A stretch of 64,000 nt of DNA from Bacteroidales bacterium (GTDB lineage Bacteria > Bacteroidota > Bacteroidia > Bacteroidales > JAGOPY01), in contig JALNZD010000009.1 of assembly GCA_023229505.1 (NCBI GenBank), forward strand, positions 29,773 to 93,772. The letters run 5' to 3'. The translations under genes were made by a program, and so were the position numbers. Every line of letters starts with the position of its first letter. Positions within the stretch are counted from its first letter, which is position 1. The notes under the pieces are model-generated. The model saw only the letters and a program-made list of their open reading frames with translations. It did no database searches and was not told the origin of the DNA. Of the stretch, positions 9,627 through 18,106 are shown in pieces.

Positions 9627-9790
9627 CATATTGTTTTATATTTACAGGCTGATTTAATTCCTGATTTGCTATGATCAGCCAGACTGAAAGGGGGATAACG
9701 GAATTTCACTGTTTATGAAAGGCCCTGATTTCGGAAAGACGTCGGTTTTTTAAATTACTTTTATCTTTTTAAATAAACTATACCCAAATT

Positions 9791-10627
9791 ATGCAGAACC
9801 TGTTTAACAAACCTTATCCTTTCAACGATGATTTAAAGCATAATTCTAAAATAATTTTCTTTATTAGCGTTGGAGTTTTATTGTTTTTAATGCTTCTTCA
9901 GCCTTTTGACATAAGTTTACTGCCAACACCTGAGAAATACTATTTAATAATTGGGTTTGGGGTTATCACATTTGTAGCTCTAAGTCTTAATTTGCTGTTC
10001 ATTCCCAGCCTGTTTCCAAAAATATTCTCCTCATCAATATGGAATATCAAAAAGGAAATATTCTGGAATTTATGGATACTCTTCACCATATTAACCGGTT
10101 ACTTCTTTTATTGCAAAACGCTTGCTGTGCTGAAATTTGATTTCGATATGGTGATAAAGCTGATATTAACAGCTATTATCCCTATTTCAGGTCTCATCAT
10201 TATTAACCAGAATAAAATGCTCCGTTCGCATTTGAAATTGGCTGGCGATATAAATAAAAAACTGAAAGACAGTAAGTTGAGACAGGAGGAAATCATATAT
10301 TTTAATTCCGATTACCAAAAAGATAGTTTGGCAATAAAAGTTAGTTTGCTTTTGTTTATTCGTTCTGCCAATAATTACATTGAGGTTTTCTGGAAAGAGG
10401 GAGATTCTGTAAAAAATCAAATGGTTCGCTGCAGTATGGCTTATGCAGAAGAACTTTTAAAGGAGCATAAATTTATTGTAAAATGTCATCGTTCATTTAT
10501 AGTGAATATCAATTACATTGACCGTTTTGAAGGGAATTTACATGGTTATAAACTCTATTTTGAATACATTGATTTCCCGATTCCCGTTTCGAAAAATTTC
10601 GCAAGCAAACTACAGGAATTAATTTAA
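9791..10627 (+). CDS. Membrane-anchored LytTR-family transcriptional regulator
   Basis: 278 residues. The N-terminal half (about residues 20-140) has four hydrophobic segments predicted to cross the membrane, including FFISVGVLLFLMLL and IIGFGVITFVALSL. A short linker follows, then a C-terminal LytTR DNA-binding domain (about 185-278) with the family pattern LFIRSANNYIEVFW, MVRCSMAYAEELL and VKCHRSFIVNINYI. This is the Bacteroidota type of membrane-bound LytTR protein without a receiver domain. The signal and target genes are unknown. The nitronate monooxygenase that follows in the same direction has its own -7 element. Both genes are richer in A/T codons than their neighbours. Confidence 0.8.
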   Translation: MQNLFNKPYPFNDDLKHNSKIIFFISVGVLLFLMLLQPFDISLLPTPEKYYLIIGFGVITFVALSLNLLFIPSLFPKIFSSSIWNIKKEIFWNLWILFTILTGYFFYCKTLAVLKFDFDMVIKLILTAIIPISGLIIINQNKMLRSHLKLAGDINKKLKDSKLRQEEIIYFNSDYQKDSLAIKVSLLLFIRSANNYIEVFWKEGDSVKNQMVRCSMAYAEELLKEHKFIVKCHRSFIVNINYIDRFEGNLHGYKLYFEYIDFPIPVSKNFASKLQELI

Positions 10628-10746
10628 GAAGGGCGAACATTCGCATCCACTGGCACCTAAAACTGATTCGTTCACCCCTAAAATATCCTTTAACACCTAT
10701 TAACACCTGTTCGACCCTTTTATTCAGAAATTGGCATATAAAGCAA

Positions 10747-10754
10747 TAATTTTG
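10747..10754 (+). promoter_or_regulatory. -7 element TAATTTTG
   Basis: Exact TAnnTTTG match 22 bp before the ATG at 10777, so the nitronate monooxygenase gene can be transcribed independently of the LytTR gene. Confidence 0.6.
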
Positions 10755-10776
10755 GATAAATTTTATAAAAACAATT

Positions 10777-11898
10777 ATGCAAGGATTGCAAATAGGTGAT
10801 ATGCATGTGAAGCTTCCGATAATCCAGGGAGGCATGGGTGTTGCAGTATCACTATCGGGTTTGGCCGCAGCTGTAGCCAATGAAGGTGGAATTGGTGTAA
10901 TCTCAGCAGCAGGAATTGGAATGAGTGAGCCCGATTATATGAAAAATTTTCTCGAAGCCAATAAACGGGCTTTAAGAACCCAGATAAGGAAAGCAAGAAG
11001 TCTGACCAAGGGTATATTGGGAGTAAATATAATGATGGCATTAACTGATCATGAGGGTCTGATAAGAGTAGCTCTTGAAGAGAAAATTGATATCATCATT
11101 ATGGGTGCCGGATTGCCCTTGAAAATCCCTGCTATGATTGCCAGTTCGGGAATTGATAGTCATCATACCAAATTGGCAATAAAAGTATCATCAGCAAAAG
11201 CTGCCAGGCTGATATTCCAGTATTGGTCAAGCAAATATAATCGTATTCCCGATGCCGTAGTTATTGAAGGGCCTCTCGCGGGTGGTCATCTTGGATTCAA
11301 AAAAGAAGAGTTGAAAAAAGATCTTGTGCCTCTCGCTACACTTATAAAAGAGACTGTAAAAATAATTAAGCCTTTTGAAGAGCAATTTGCGAAAGAGGTT
11401 CCGGTTATAGCTGCAGGAGGCATTTATACAGGTTATGATATTTATGACATTATGAAGGTTGGCGCAAAGGGAGTAAAAATGGGAACCCGTTTTGTTACAA
11501 CCCATGAGTGCGATGCCTCTTTAGCCTTTAAAGAGAGTTATCTCGCTTGTAAAAAAGAAGATATCACTATTATTGATAGTCCGGTCGGATTACCCGGCCG
11601 TGTTATTTATAATGATTTTGTCGGACAAATACGATTGGGTAAAACCAAACCTTTTAAATGTACCTGGCATTGTCTAAGTTCGTGTGATTTTAAACAGGCT
11701 CCTTATTGTATTGCCCAGGTTTTGTTTAATTCAGCACGGGGCAAAATGGCGGAAGGATTTGCATTTTCCGGCACAAACGGATACAGAGCGAGCAAATTGC
11801 AATATGTATCAGACGTAATGAAAGAATTAGCCTGGGAATATAATATACAGAAAGCTGGAGCTTTATTACTAAAATCTTCTTTGGCAGTTCCTGTTTAA
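10777..11898 (+). CDS. Nitronate monooxygenase (2-nitropropane dioxygenase family)
   Basis: FMN-dependent TIM-barrel enzyme of 373 residues, expected to oxidise alkyl nitronates in the cytoplasm. FabK-like enoyl reductase is the related alternative. The N-terminal PIIQGGMGVAVS (about 14-25) is the family start motif. EGPLAGGHLG (about 166-175) contains the catalytic-His region, and VIAAGGIYTGYDI (about 210-222) and GVKMGTRFVTTHEC are the FMN phosphate-binding loops. Near the C-terminus it has a Cys-rich segment TWHCLSSCDFKQAPYC, seen in one subgroup of the family. Its physiological role is unknown; detoxification is the usual suggestion. Confidence 0.85.
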   Translation: MQGLQIGDMHVKLPIIQGGMGVAVSLSGLAAAVANEGGIGVISAAGIGMSEPDYMKNFLEANKRALRTQIRKARSLTKGILGVNIMMALTDHEGLIRVALEEKIDIIIMGAGLPLKIPAMIASSGIDSHHTKLAIKVSSAKAARLIFQYWSSKYNRIPDAVVIEGPLAGGHLGFKKEELKKDLVPLATLIKETVKIIKPFEEQFAKEVPVIAAGGIYTGYDIYDIMKVGAKGVKMGTRFVTTHECDASLAFKESYLACKKEDITIIDSPVGLPGRVIYNDFVGQIRLGKTKPFKCTWHCLSSCDFKQAPYCIAQVLFNSARGKMAEGFAFSGTNGYRASKLQYVSDVMKELAWEYNIQKAGALLLKSSLAVPV

Positions 11899-11920
11899 AC
11901 CAGTTACATTTTGCATTCCC

Positions 11921-11969
11921 CTGCTTTCCTGCTTCCAAGCTTCCCAGCCCCCATGCCTCCCAGCCTTCC
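11921..11969. repeat. Degenerate octamer array in a 310-bp intergenic stretch
   Basis: Six units of period 8 (CTGCTTTC, CTGCTTCC, AAGCTTCC, CAGCCCCC, ATGCCTCC, CAGCCTTCC). The same octamer family recurs at 49107 and, in reverse orientation, at 25596. The rest of the gap 11899-12208 between the converging genes shows no gene, only the susD terminator. Confidence 0.75.
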
Positions 11970-12125
11970 ATTCTTGGAATAAATCAGTAATATTGCGTTC
12001 CCTATGATGATAAGCTGTTTGTTGAGTGTACTTCCGGAGACAAACGCTTCACCAAAAAAATCTTGCTGAAATAATTTGAACCCTTAATTCAAACTTGATG
12101 TCCATGGTGTAATGGATTCATGGGC

Positions 12126-12157
12126 AAAAAAATGCAGGGCACTTAACAGTACCCTGC
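12126..12157 (-). terminator. Rho-independent terminator of the susCD operon
   Basis: On the minus strand GCAGGGTACT, loop GTTA and AGTGCCCTGC form a 10-bp stem (one G-T wobble), followed by A and seven T residues. It lies 52 bp after the susD stop and is the cleanest terminator in the window. Confidence 0.85.
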
Positions 12158-12208
12158 CATTCAATTGCAATTAACCAAAAATTGACTATGCCAAATAAGC
12201 TGTGCTTA

Positions 12209-13723
12209 TTAATAGCCTTGATTCTGTTCTGCTTTTGAATTGTTCCTCATCTCATCTTGCGGGATGGGATACAATTCATTTTTCCCGGCTGCAAATCCCT
12301 TTGGACCCAAGACCTCCGCTGCCATCCCCCATCTTATCAAGTCCAGGAATCTCACACCCTCAAAGCAAAGTTCCATTTGCCGTTCTTTAACAAGTGCCAG
12401 GAAAAAATCCCCTTGAAAAGATGCCAGATTTGCTCTTTGCCGAACCTGGTTCAGATAGGTTACTGCTTTTCCGTTATCGCCGGCCCGATAGTTGGCTTCT
12501 GCAGCCATTAATAAAACATCGGCATACCTTAGCAGGCGGAGATTGGTACCATAATTCAGTTCAGCCACGGCTCCGCCCTCGCTATTGGTTTCATCCAACC
12601 TGGTACCGTATTTTACGCGAATATAGCCATCCCATCCCCAGGATTCTTCGTTGGTCCAATCACCACCCTGGGCACGGAGGTCTTCTAAAGAAAGAATGGA
12701 TGCCGGTTTTCTTGTTACGTCTCCTGCATCAACAAACACCTGGTAGGCATTTTCCCTCGGATAGTTAAATCCCCATCCTCCGATCAGCCCTGTCTCTCCG
12801 GCCACGAAATAGTCACCTCTCGGACCCGTAAGCTGCCAGGTAATGTTATTTTCCATGGCACGGTTACCGCTCCATTGGAATGTCCCCCAGTCATATCCCG
12901 CGGTAGTAACCCATGATACTTCAAAAATTGACTCAACTCCAAATTCAGATTCTTTAAGGAAAAGTGTTGAGAAATCTTCCTGCAATTGGTATTTATTCGA
13001 AGCGATCACTTGTTCAAATGTTTGAGCAGCTTCAGTCCATTTTTCCTGGTACAGGTAAGCTTTTCCCAGTAATGATAATGCAGCTCCTTTCGAAGCTCTG
13101 AAAACATCTTCAGGGGCATATTCGCTTTTCTCCGGCAGACCTGCAATTGCTTCATTCAGGTCAATTACGATCTGAGCATAAATTTCAGCATCTGATTTGA
13201 AGGGCTGGCTATATTCACTTGGAGCGAGATCCGTTAAAATTATAGGTCCTTTCCCAAACATACTTACAATTTCAAAATAGTAGTAAGCACGTAAGAATTT
13301 GGCTTCCGCAATTATTTGTTTACGGAGGTCTGTTTCAGGCAGGACATTATTAATCACTTTATTTGCCCTGTAAATCCCAAAATAGTTTGATTGCCATACG
13401 GCTGTAATGGTAGCATTACTGGCCCCATAAGTGTAATTTCCCAATTCCTGGTACGGCGGCTGGTCACCTGAATCTCCACCTCCGACATTTGATTCGTCAG
13501 AAGGGAAAGTTTTTACAAGGTATGCGCTGTTCCAGTCGCGTGCATACATCCATTGAAGGATATCGTAAGTTGCCATGATGGCTTTTGTAGCATCTTCATC
13601 GGTTTTGTAAAAGAGTTCTTCCGACATTTTACCGATCGGAGCTACATCTAAAAAATCTTTTTTGCAGGCAGTAATTGTTAATATCACTGCAAAGACTACC
13701 ATTATTTTATATTTAATTTTCAT
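12209..13723 (-). CDS. RagB/SusD-family glycan-binding outer-membrane lipoprotein
   Basis: Surface lipoprotein of 504 residues that binds oligosaccharide and hands it to the SusC-like transporter encoded just upstream. The signal peptide ends in the lipobox LTITAC, with lipidated Cys at residue 20, followed by KKDFLDVAPIG, the standard SusD start. TPR-like helices include YQEKWTEAAQTFEQV. The conserved SusD C-terminal region is present (LLRYADVLLMAAEANYRAG, then LVKERQMELCFEGVRFLDLI). It lies 54 bp downstream of susC in the same operon. The adjacent GH94 and GH3 genes suggest a beta-glucan or cello-oligosaccharide ligand, which is inference from context. Confidence 0.92.
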   Translation of the reverse strand: MKIKYKIMVVFAVILTITACKKDFLDVAPIGKMSEELFYKTDEDATKAIMATYDILQWMYARDWNSAYLVKTFPSDESNVGGGDSGDQPPYQELGNYTYGASNATITAVWQSNYFGIYRANKVINNVLPETDLRKQIIAEAKFLRAYYYFEIVSMFGKGPIILTDLAPSEYSQPFKSDAEIYAQIVIDLNEAIAGLPEKSEYAPEDVFRASKGAALSLLGKAYLYQEKWTEAAQTFEQVIASNKYQLQEDFSTLFLKESEFGVESIFEVSWVTTAGYDWGTFQWSGNRAMENNITWQLTGPRGDYFVAGETGLIGGWGFNYPRENAYQVFVDAGDVTRKPASILSLEDLRAQGGDWTNEESWGWDGYIRVKYGTRLDETNSEGGAVAELNYGTNLRLLRYADVLLMAAEANYRAGDNGKAVTYLNQVRQRANLASFQGDFFLALVKERQMELCFEGVRFLDLIRWGMAAEVLGPKGFAAGKNELYPIPQDEMRNNSKAEQNQGY

Positions 13724-13777
13724 TTTTATATCTTTTTAGTAAAACATTCTGATTTTTTATTCAACTTTTCAGGATTA

Positions 13778-16700
13778 TTAGAAAGAGCATGTTAACCCAA
13801 AAATAAACGTTCTGGGTGTTGGATATAATCCACGGTCTATGCCCTGGCTATTATCATCAGCTGAACCTGCTTCGGGATCCATACCCGGATAATTGGTGAA
13901 GGTGAAGAAATCATCCAGCGACACGTAAAACCTGAGGTTTTGCATTTTCAATTTGTTCATCACACTTCCCGGAAGTGTATAACCTAACTGGATTTGCCTG
14001 ATCCTGACGTAGGAACCTTTATATACCATCAGGTCACTATTGTAGATAAAAGGATTGGATTGGTCAGCACGTGGCCGTTCGTTTGTACTGCCTTCGCTTG
14101 TCCATCTCTCATCAAAGAAAAATTGAGGCCTGTTGGAAGTAGACCTGTCGTAACGGTTCCAGCCCAGCAGGACATCCTGTCCATGAACTCCCTGGAGGAA
14201 AAACCTCAGGTCGAATCCGTGATAGGCAAAGTTGAATATAGCACCCCACATAAAGTGCGGATGCGGATCACCGATATAAGTCTGATCCTCATTATTGATC
14301 AGGTTATCGCCATTTGTATTTACTACAATGGGATCACCCGGTACCGGATTGTAACCGGCTAAACCGCCATTAGCTTCTTTGTATGTATCAATTTGCTGCT
14401 GGTTCTGGAATATACCATCGGTTTTATATCCACGGAAGTACCATACCGGCTGATTCAATTCCATCCATGTTGCTGTCCATCCGGTTCCAACGGTATTACC
14501 GGATACCCGGTCGAGCAAAGGATTCAGGTAAGTGACTTCGTTATTTATCCAGGTCATGTTAAGATTCATATCATACCTGAATGCGCTTTCATAATTCCTC
14601 AGACCAATTTCAAATTCAAGTCCTTTATTGGTTACGTCACCGGCATTTACAAAAGGTGCATAATTACCTACTGAAGGAGGTGGTGTACCTGGGGTCAGTA
14701 AATCTTTCGTGGTTTTGTTAAAATAGTCAAATCCAAAAGACAATCTGTTTGCCCACATATACATATCCAAACCGATATCAACTTGATCGCTGGTAGCCCA
14801 AACCAGTTCGGGGTTAGCCAACAATTCCGGTTCGGCGCCCGTGTAGAAACCGCCACCGGGTTTTGGGTATTTAAGTCCTGAAGTAGTAATTAACGCCCTG
14901 AACTGATCAGGTCCAAGTCCTGAAAGCATACCATTCTGCCCCCATGATGCCCTGATTTTCAGGAAATCGATGAAATCAACATTCCAGAATTTCTCACCGG
15001 TAACGATCCAGCCTGCAGAAACCGAGGGAAAGTTACCCCACCTGTTATTTGTTCCAAGTAGTGAAGTTCCATCGCGACGGAAAATTAAGCTCACCAGATA
15101 CCTGCCATCATATTCATAAGAAGCCCGTCCAAAGTAGGAAACAAGTTTCTTGTCCTCAAGACTTCCACTTACTTTTCCATCAATTTCGACACCACCATGC
15201 TCCGCATAATTGTCTCCTTCGGCGAACATGGGTCCGGAGAAAGTGGTTAAATATTTATGCGTGGATTCCTGGGCCGACATACCTGCAATTATATTAATGT
15301 GGTGCTTTTTATTAAAGGTAGTGTCGTAGGTCAGGAAGTTTTCCCACATCCAGGTGGACCAAGCATCAGTATTGTCCCTTACACTGGTCTGGGTATTCAT
15401 TCTTTCTGATGAGTACCAGAATGTAGGATACCAGGTATGAAACAACTGGTTAGCAACATCAATACTGGCCCTGGTGGTAAAAGAAACTCCTTTCCATGCT
15501 TCACCACCCAGAATTGCATATATGTTCCCCATAAATTTATCCTGCTTGGTTGTACCTTTTGCGACCTGCAACTGGGCCAGCGGATTTGCGATCTCACCTT
15601 TAACATAATCTGAAACGCCAAAATACATTCCATCACCGTTTTGAACAAGTGTGTATCCAGCGTCCAGCGCACCTTGTGCATTATCAGACAAATTACCTTC
15701 ATAAATGACCGGTGTAAGAGGATCAAGCATTAACCCTGAAGCAATAAGCCCTCCGAATTCATCGTCTTCTGTAATGGCATTGCGCTTGAAATGATAATAT
15801 GCTAAGTTTGTTCCGACTTTCAACCAACTTTTAACCTGTTGTGTTACATTGGTACGCAGGTTATAACGCTCGAAATTGGATTTATCACCACCGACCACTC
15901 CATCTTGATTCATGTATGATCCTGATATATAGTAAGACCCCAAATTTGTGGTCTTACTGAAAGCCAGGTGATGTCTTTGTACCATTGCATTTTGCGTGAT
16001 CTCATCCATCCAATTGGTATTTATTGAACTATTGGTCGGAATTTCGACACCCACATTAGCCTCATTTACCCACGTGGCATAGCTTGAAGCATCCATTGGA
16101 TGTGTATATTTACCAATACTCTGCATGCCGATCTGAAAATCATAGTTTACCAGGCCTCCTGCTTTTCCTATGGGTTTTCCTCCTTTTTTGGTAGTGATGA
16201 GAATAACACCATTGGCGGCATCGGCCCCATAAATGGCTGCAGATGCAGCATCTTTCAGTACCTCGATGGACTCAACATCATAAGGTTCAATATTATCGAT
16301 GTTATTGGTCCTGATTCCGTCGACCACATAAAGTGGCTGCGCGCTACCATTAGTTCCAACACCGCGGATCACGACCTTCAATCCTGATCCTGGTGAACCA
16401 GAGTTATTAGTGACACTGACACCCGCCATTCGACCTTGCAATGCCTCACCCACTGTGGTAACCGGGACAGCGTTGAGCTGTTCGGAATTCATGTTTGATA
16501 TGGCACCTGTTATGTTCGCACGTTTTTGGGTACCATATCCAACTACGACTACCTCATCCAGGCCTACTACACTTTCACCCAAAGAGATTTCAACGATTTC
16601 TCCCTGCTTCATTTCTCTTTCATAGGTAGTATAACCTATAATTGAGAAAGTCAATACCAGGGATTCATGGGATGAAGGGAGGATGAATTTACCATTGATG

Positions 16701-16906
16701 TCTGTTATCGTTCCATTGGTTGTTCCTTTTTCGATAACATTAACACCAGGTAAAGGAGCACCGTCATTACTTTGAACGGTTCCTGAATAGTTGTACTGCT
16801 GTGCAGTCAATGTAACAGATACACTAAACAACAGAATTCCCGCAACTAAAAGGAATTTTTTTGCCATAGTGTCTACTTTTAAATAATTGTAAAATTCTGT
16901 TCTCAT
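13778..16906 (-). CDS. SusC/RagA-family TonB-dependent outer-membrane transporter
   Basis: Outer-membrane beta-barrel importing oligosaccharides by TonB energy, paired with the SusD-like lipoprotein. The open frame extends up to 16969, but an upstream T-rich -7-like stretch near 16956-16963 makes a start at 16906 (MRTEFYNYLK) or 16867 (MAKKFLLVAG) more likely; the latter begins directly at the signal peptide. After the signal peptide comes a carboxypeptidase-D regulatory-like domain (GAPLPGVNVIEKGTTNG), then the SusC signature VVVVGYGTQKRANITG (about residue 115), plug domain and barrel, ending in the aromatic-terminated FIFGLTCSF expected for BAM recognition. About 1042 residues, typical length. 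No anti-sigma/FecR pair lies nearby, so regulation is probably through the divergent NUDIX regulator. Confidence 0.93.
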   Translation of the reverse strand: MRTEFYNYLKVDTMAKKFLLVAGILLFSVSVTLTAQQYNYSGTVQSNDGAPLPGVNVIEKGTTNGTITDINGKFILPSSHESLVLTFSIIGYTTYEREMKQGEIVEISLGESVVGLDEVVVVGYGTQKRANITGAISNMNSEQLNAVPVTTVGEALQGRMAGVSVTNNSGSPGSGLKVVIRGVGTNGSAQPLYVVDGIRTNNIDNIEPYDVESIEVLKDAASAAIYGADAANGVILITTKKGGKPIGKAGGLVNYDFQIGMQSIGKYTHPMDASSYATWVNEANVGVEIPTNSSINTNWMDEITQNAMVQRHHLAFSKTTNLGSYYISGSYMNQDGVVGGDKSNFERYNLRTNVTQQVKSWLKVGTNLAYYHFKRNAITEDDEFGGLIASGLMLDPLTPVIYEGNLSDNAQGALDAGYTLVQNGDGMYFGVSDYVKGEIANPLAQLQVAKGTTKQDKFMGNIYAILGGEAWKGVSFTTRASIDVANQLFHTWYPTFWYSSERMNTQTSVRDNTDAWSTWMWENFLTYDTTFNKKHHINIIAGMSAQESTHKYLTTFSGPMFAEGDNYAEHGGVEIDGKVSGSLEDKKLVSYFGRASYEYDGRYLVSLIFRRDGTSLLGTNNRWGNFPSVSAGWIVTGEKFWNVDFIDFLKIRASWGQNGMLSGLGPDQFRALITTSGLKYPKPGGGFYTGAEPELLANPELVWATSDQVDIGLDMYMWANRLSFGFDYFNKTTKDLLTPGTPPPSVGNYAPFVNAGDVTNKGLEFEIGLRNYESAFRYDMNLNMTWINNEVTYLNPLLDRVSGNTVGTGWTATWMELNQPVWYFRGYKTDGIFQNQQQIDTYKEANGGLAGYNPVPGDPIVVNTNGDNLINNEDQTYIGDPHPHFMWGAIFNFAYHGFDLRFFLQGVHGQDVLLGWNRYDRSTSNRPQFFFDERWTSEGSTNERPRADQSNPFIYNSDLMVYKGSYVRIRQIQLGYTLPGSVMNKLKMQNLRFYVSLDDFFTFTNYPGMDPEAGSADDNSQGIDRGLYPTPRTFIFGLTCSF

Positions 16907-17236
16907 AGGTTTTTCATTTAGGTTTTTGATTATTTGTTTCAATCGTTCGAGTTTGCAAAAAAATGACAATTCGGAAAAAGTTTTACTTGCATTATCTACG
17001 CATACTATATTACATTCATTTATATTTTTGATTATCAGTTAAATATGTCTTGTGTATCTTTTACATTAACAAATGTATAACAATTTTATAAAATCCGTTT
17101 AACCTTTTTAATATTTTCATTGCTATTTATACTCATTCTATATTTAAATTTTTTAAACATCTGTTTTACTGTATTTTATAATACACGCATATAAAATTAT
17201 TTTTTTTAGTTGTGGAATTTTTTCGTGCAATTATTT
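16907..17236. promoter_or_regulatory. AT-rich divergent promoter region between susC and the NUDIX regulator
   Basis: About 330 bp without a gene and with long A/T runs. It must hold the susC promoter on the minus strand and the control sites for the plus-strand regulator operon. No clear palindromic operator could be recognised by eye. Confidence 0.5.
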
Positions 17237-17244
17237 TATATTTG
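17237..17244 (+). promoter_or_regulatory. -7 element TATATTTG deciding the regulator start
   Basis: Exact TAnnTTTG match 28 bp before the ATG at 17273. It lies inside the frame that could be opened from the TTG at 17210, which argues against that upstream start. Confidence 0.6.
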
Positions 17245-17272
17245 CATCTGTGTAATTTATACACTTGTTAAG

Positions 17273-18007
17273 ATGAGATCAATTATTCCAAACTTATCAG
17301 TTGATTGCGTGGTATTTGGTTTCGATTACAAGAAACTGAATGTGTTATTAACAAAGCGTGAATTGAAAGACCCGGAAACTGGTAAAATCCTATTTACTGA
17401 TTATACAGTTCAGGGGCACCATATGCTTGAAAATGAAAATATCGATCAAGCTGCCATCAGGGTGCTTAGAGATAAATCCGGACTCAAAGACATATACCTG
17501 GAACAATTTTATGCGTTTGGAGACACCGATCGAATGCTCAGAGAACGAGACCAGTTATGGACCAAAAAAGCTTATCCCATGGTCTCGGAACATGTGATTT
17601 CAATCGGTTATTACTCTCTGGTTGATAGCTCAAAGGTGAATCCTGACGAGCAGCACCAGGAAACCCGGTGGTTTCCTGTAGACGAACTGCCTGAGTTGGG
17701 ATTTGATCATGAGAAAATCATTCAAAAAGCTTTAAGTTGTCTTCGCGTCAAACTTAGCAGGGAACCGATAGGTTTCGAACTTTTACCGGAGAGATTTACC
17801 TTAACACAAATGCAAACACTTTATGAAATCGTGTTGGGTACCAAATTTGACCGTCGCAATTTCAGGAAAAAGGTCGCACAAATGAAATACGTGATCCCCC
17901 TGAATAAAAGACAGAATGGTGCGGCCCGTAAGCCTGCCCAAGAATTTATATTCAGCAGGGATGTTTATGAACGAACAAAAAAAGATAAGTTAGGCTTCAC
18001 CATTTGA
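17273..18007 (+). CDS. NUDIX-domain transcriptional regulator (NrtR/AraR-like)
   Basis: 245 residues. The N-terminal part (about 1-155) is a NUDIX fold with VDCVVFGFDYKKLNVLLTKR, but the catalytic GxnE loop is degenerate (AAIRVLRDKSGL), as in regulators that bind rather than hydrolyse a nucleotide-like ligand. The C-terminal part (about 160-245) is a winged-helix domain (FTLTQMQTLYEIVLGT, FDRRNFRKKVAQ) typical of the NUDIX regulator family. In Bacteroides the relative AraR controls arabinose genes. Here the gene is divergent from susCD and upstream of sugar-uptake and phosphorylase genes, so it probably regulates this locus in response to a sugar or sugar phosphate. Confidence 0.85.
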   Translation: MRSIIPNLSVDCVVFGFDYKKLNVLLTKRELKDPETGKILFTDYTVQGHHMLENENIDQAAIRVLRDKSGLKDIYLEQFYAFGDTDRMLRERDQLWTKKAYPMVSEHVISIGYYSLVDSSKVNPDEQHQETRWFPVDELPELGFDHEKIIQKALSCLRVKLSREPIGFELLPERFTLTQMQTLYEIVLGTKFDRRNFRKKVAQMKYVIPLNKRQNGAARKPAQEFIFSRDVYERTKKDKLGFTI

Positions 18008-18106
18008 CATATTCAGACAAAAGTTAGGTGTAATAGTTTGTTTAATGGATTTAACAGGTCCATGTTTCTTGGCAAGGAGTATTAATTGTTAAATGATGTT
18101 ATACCT

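Noticed and set aside
16907..16969. Extension of SusC to a start at 16969
   Set aside because: Adds a polar stretch before the signal peptide and overlaps a likely promoter region; the starts at 16906 or 16867 fit better.
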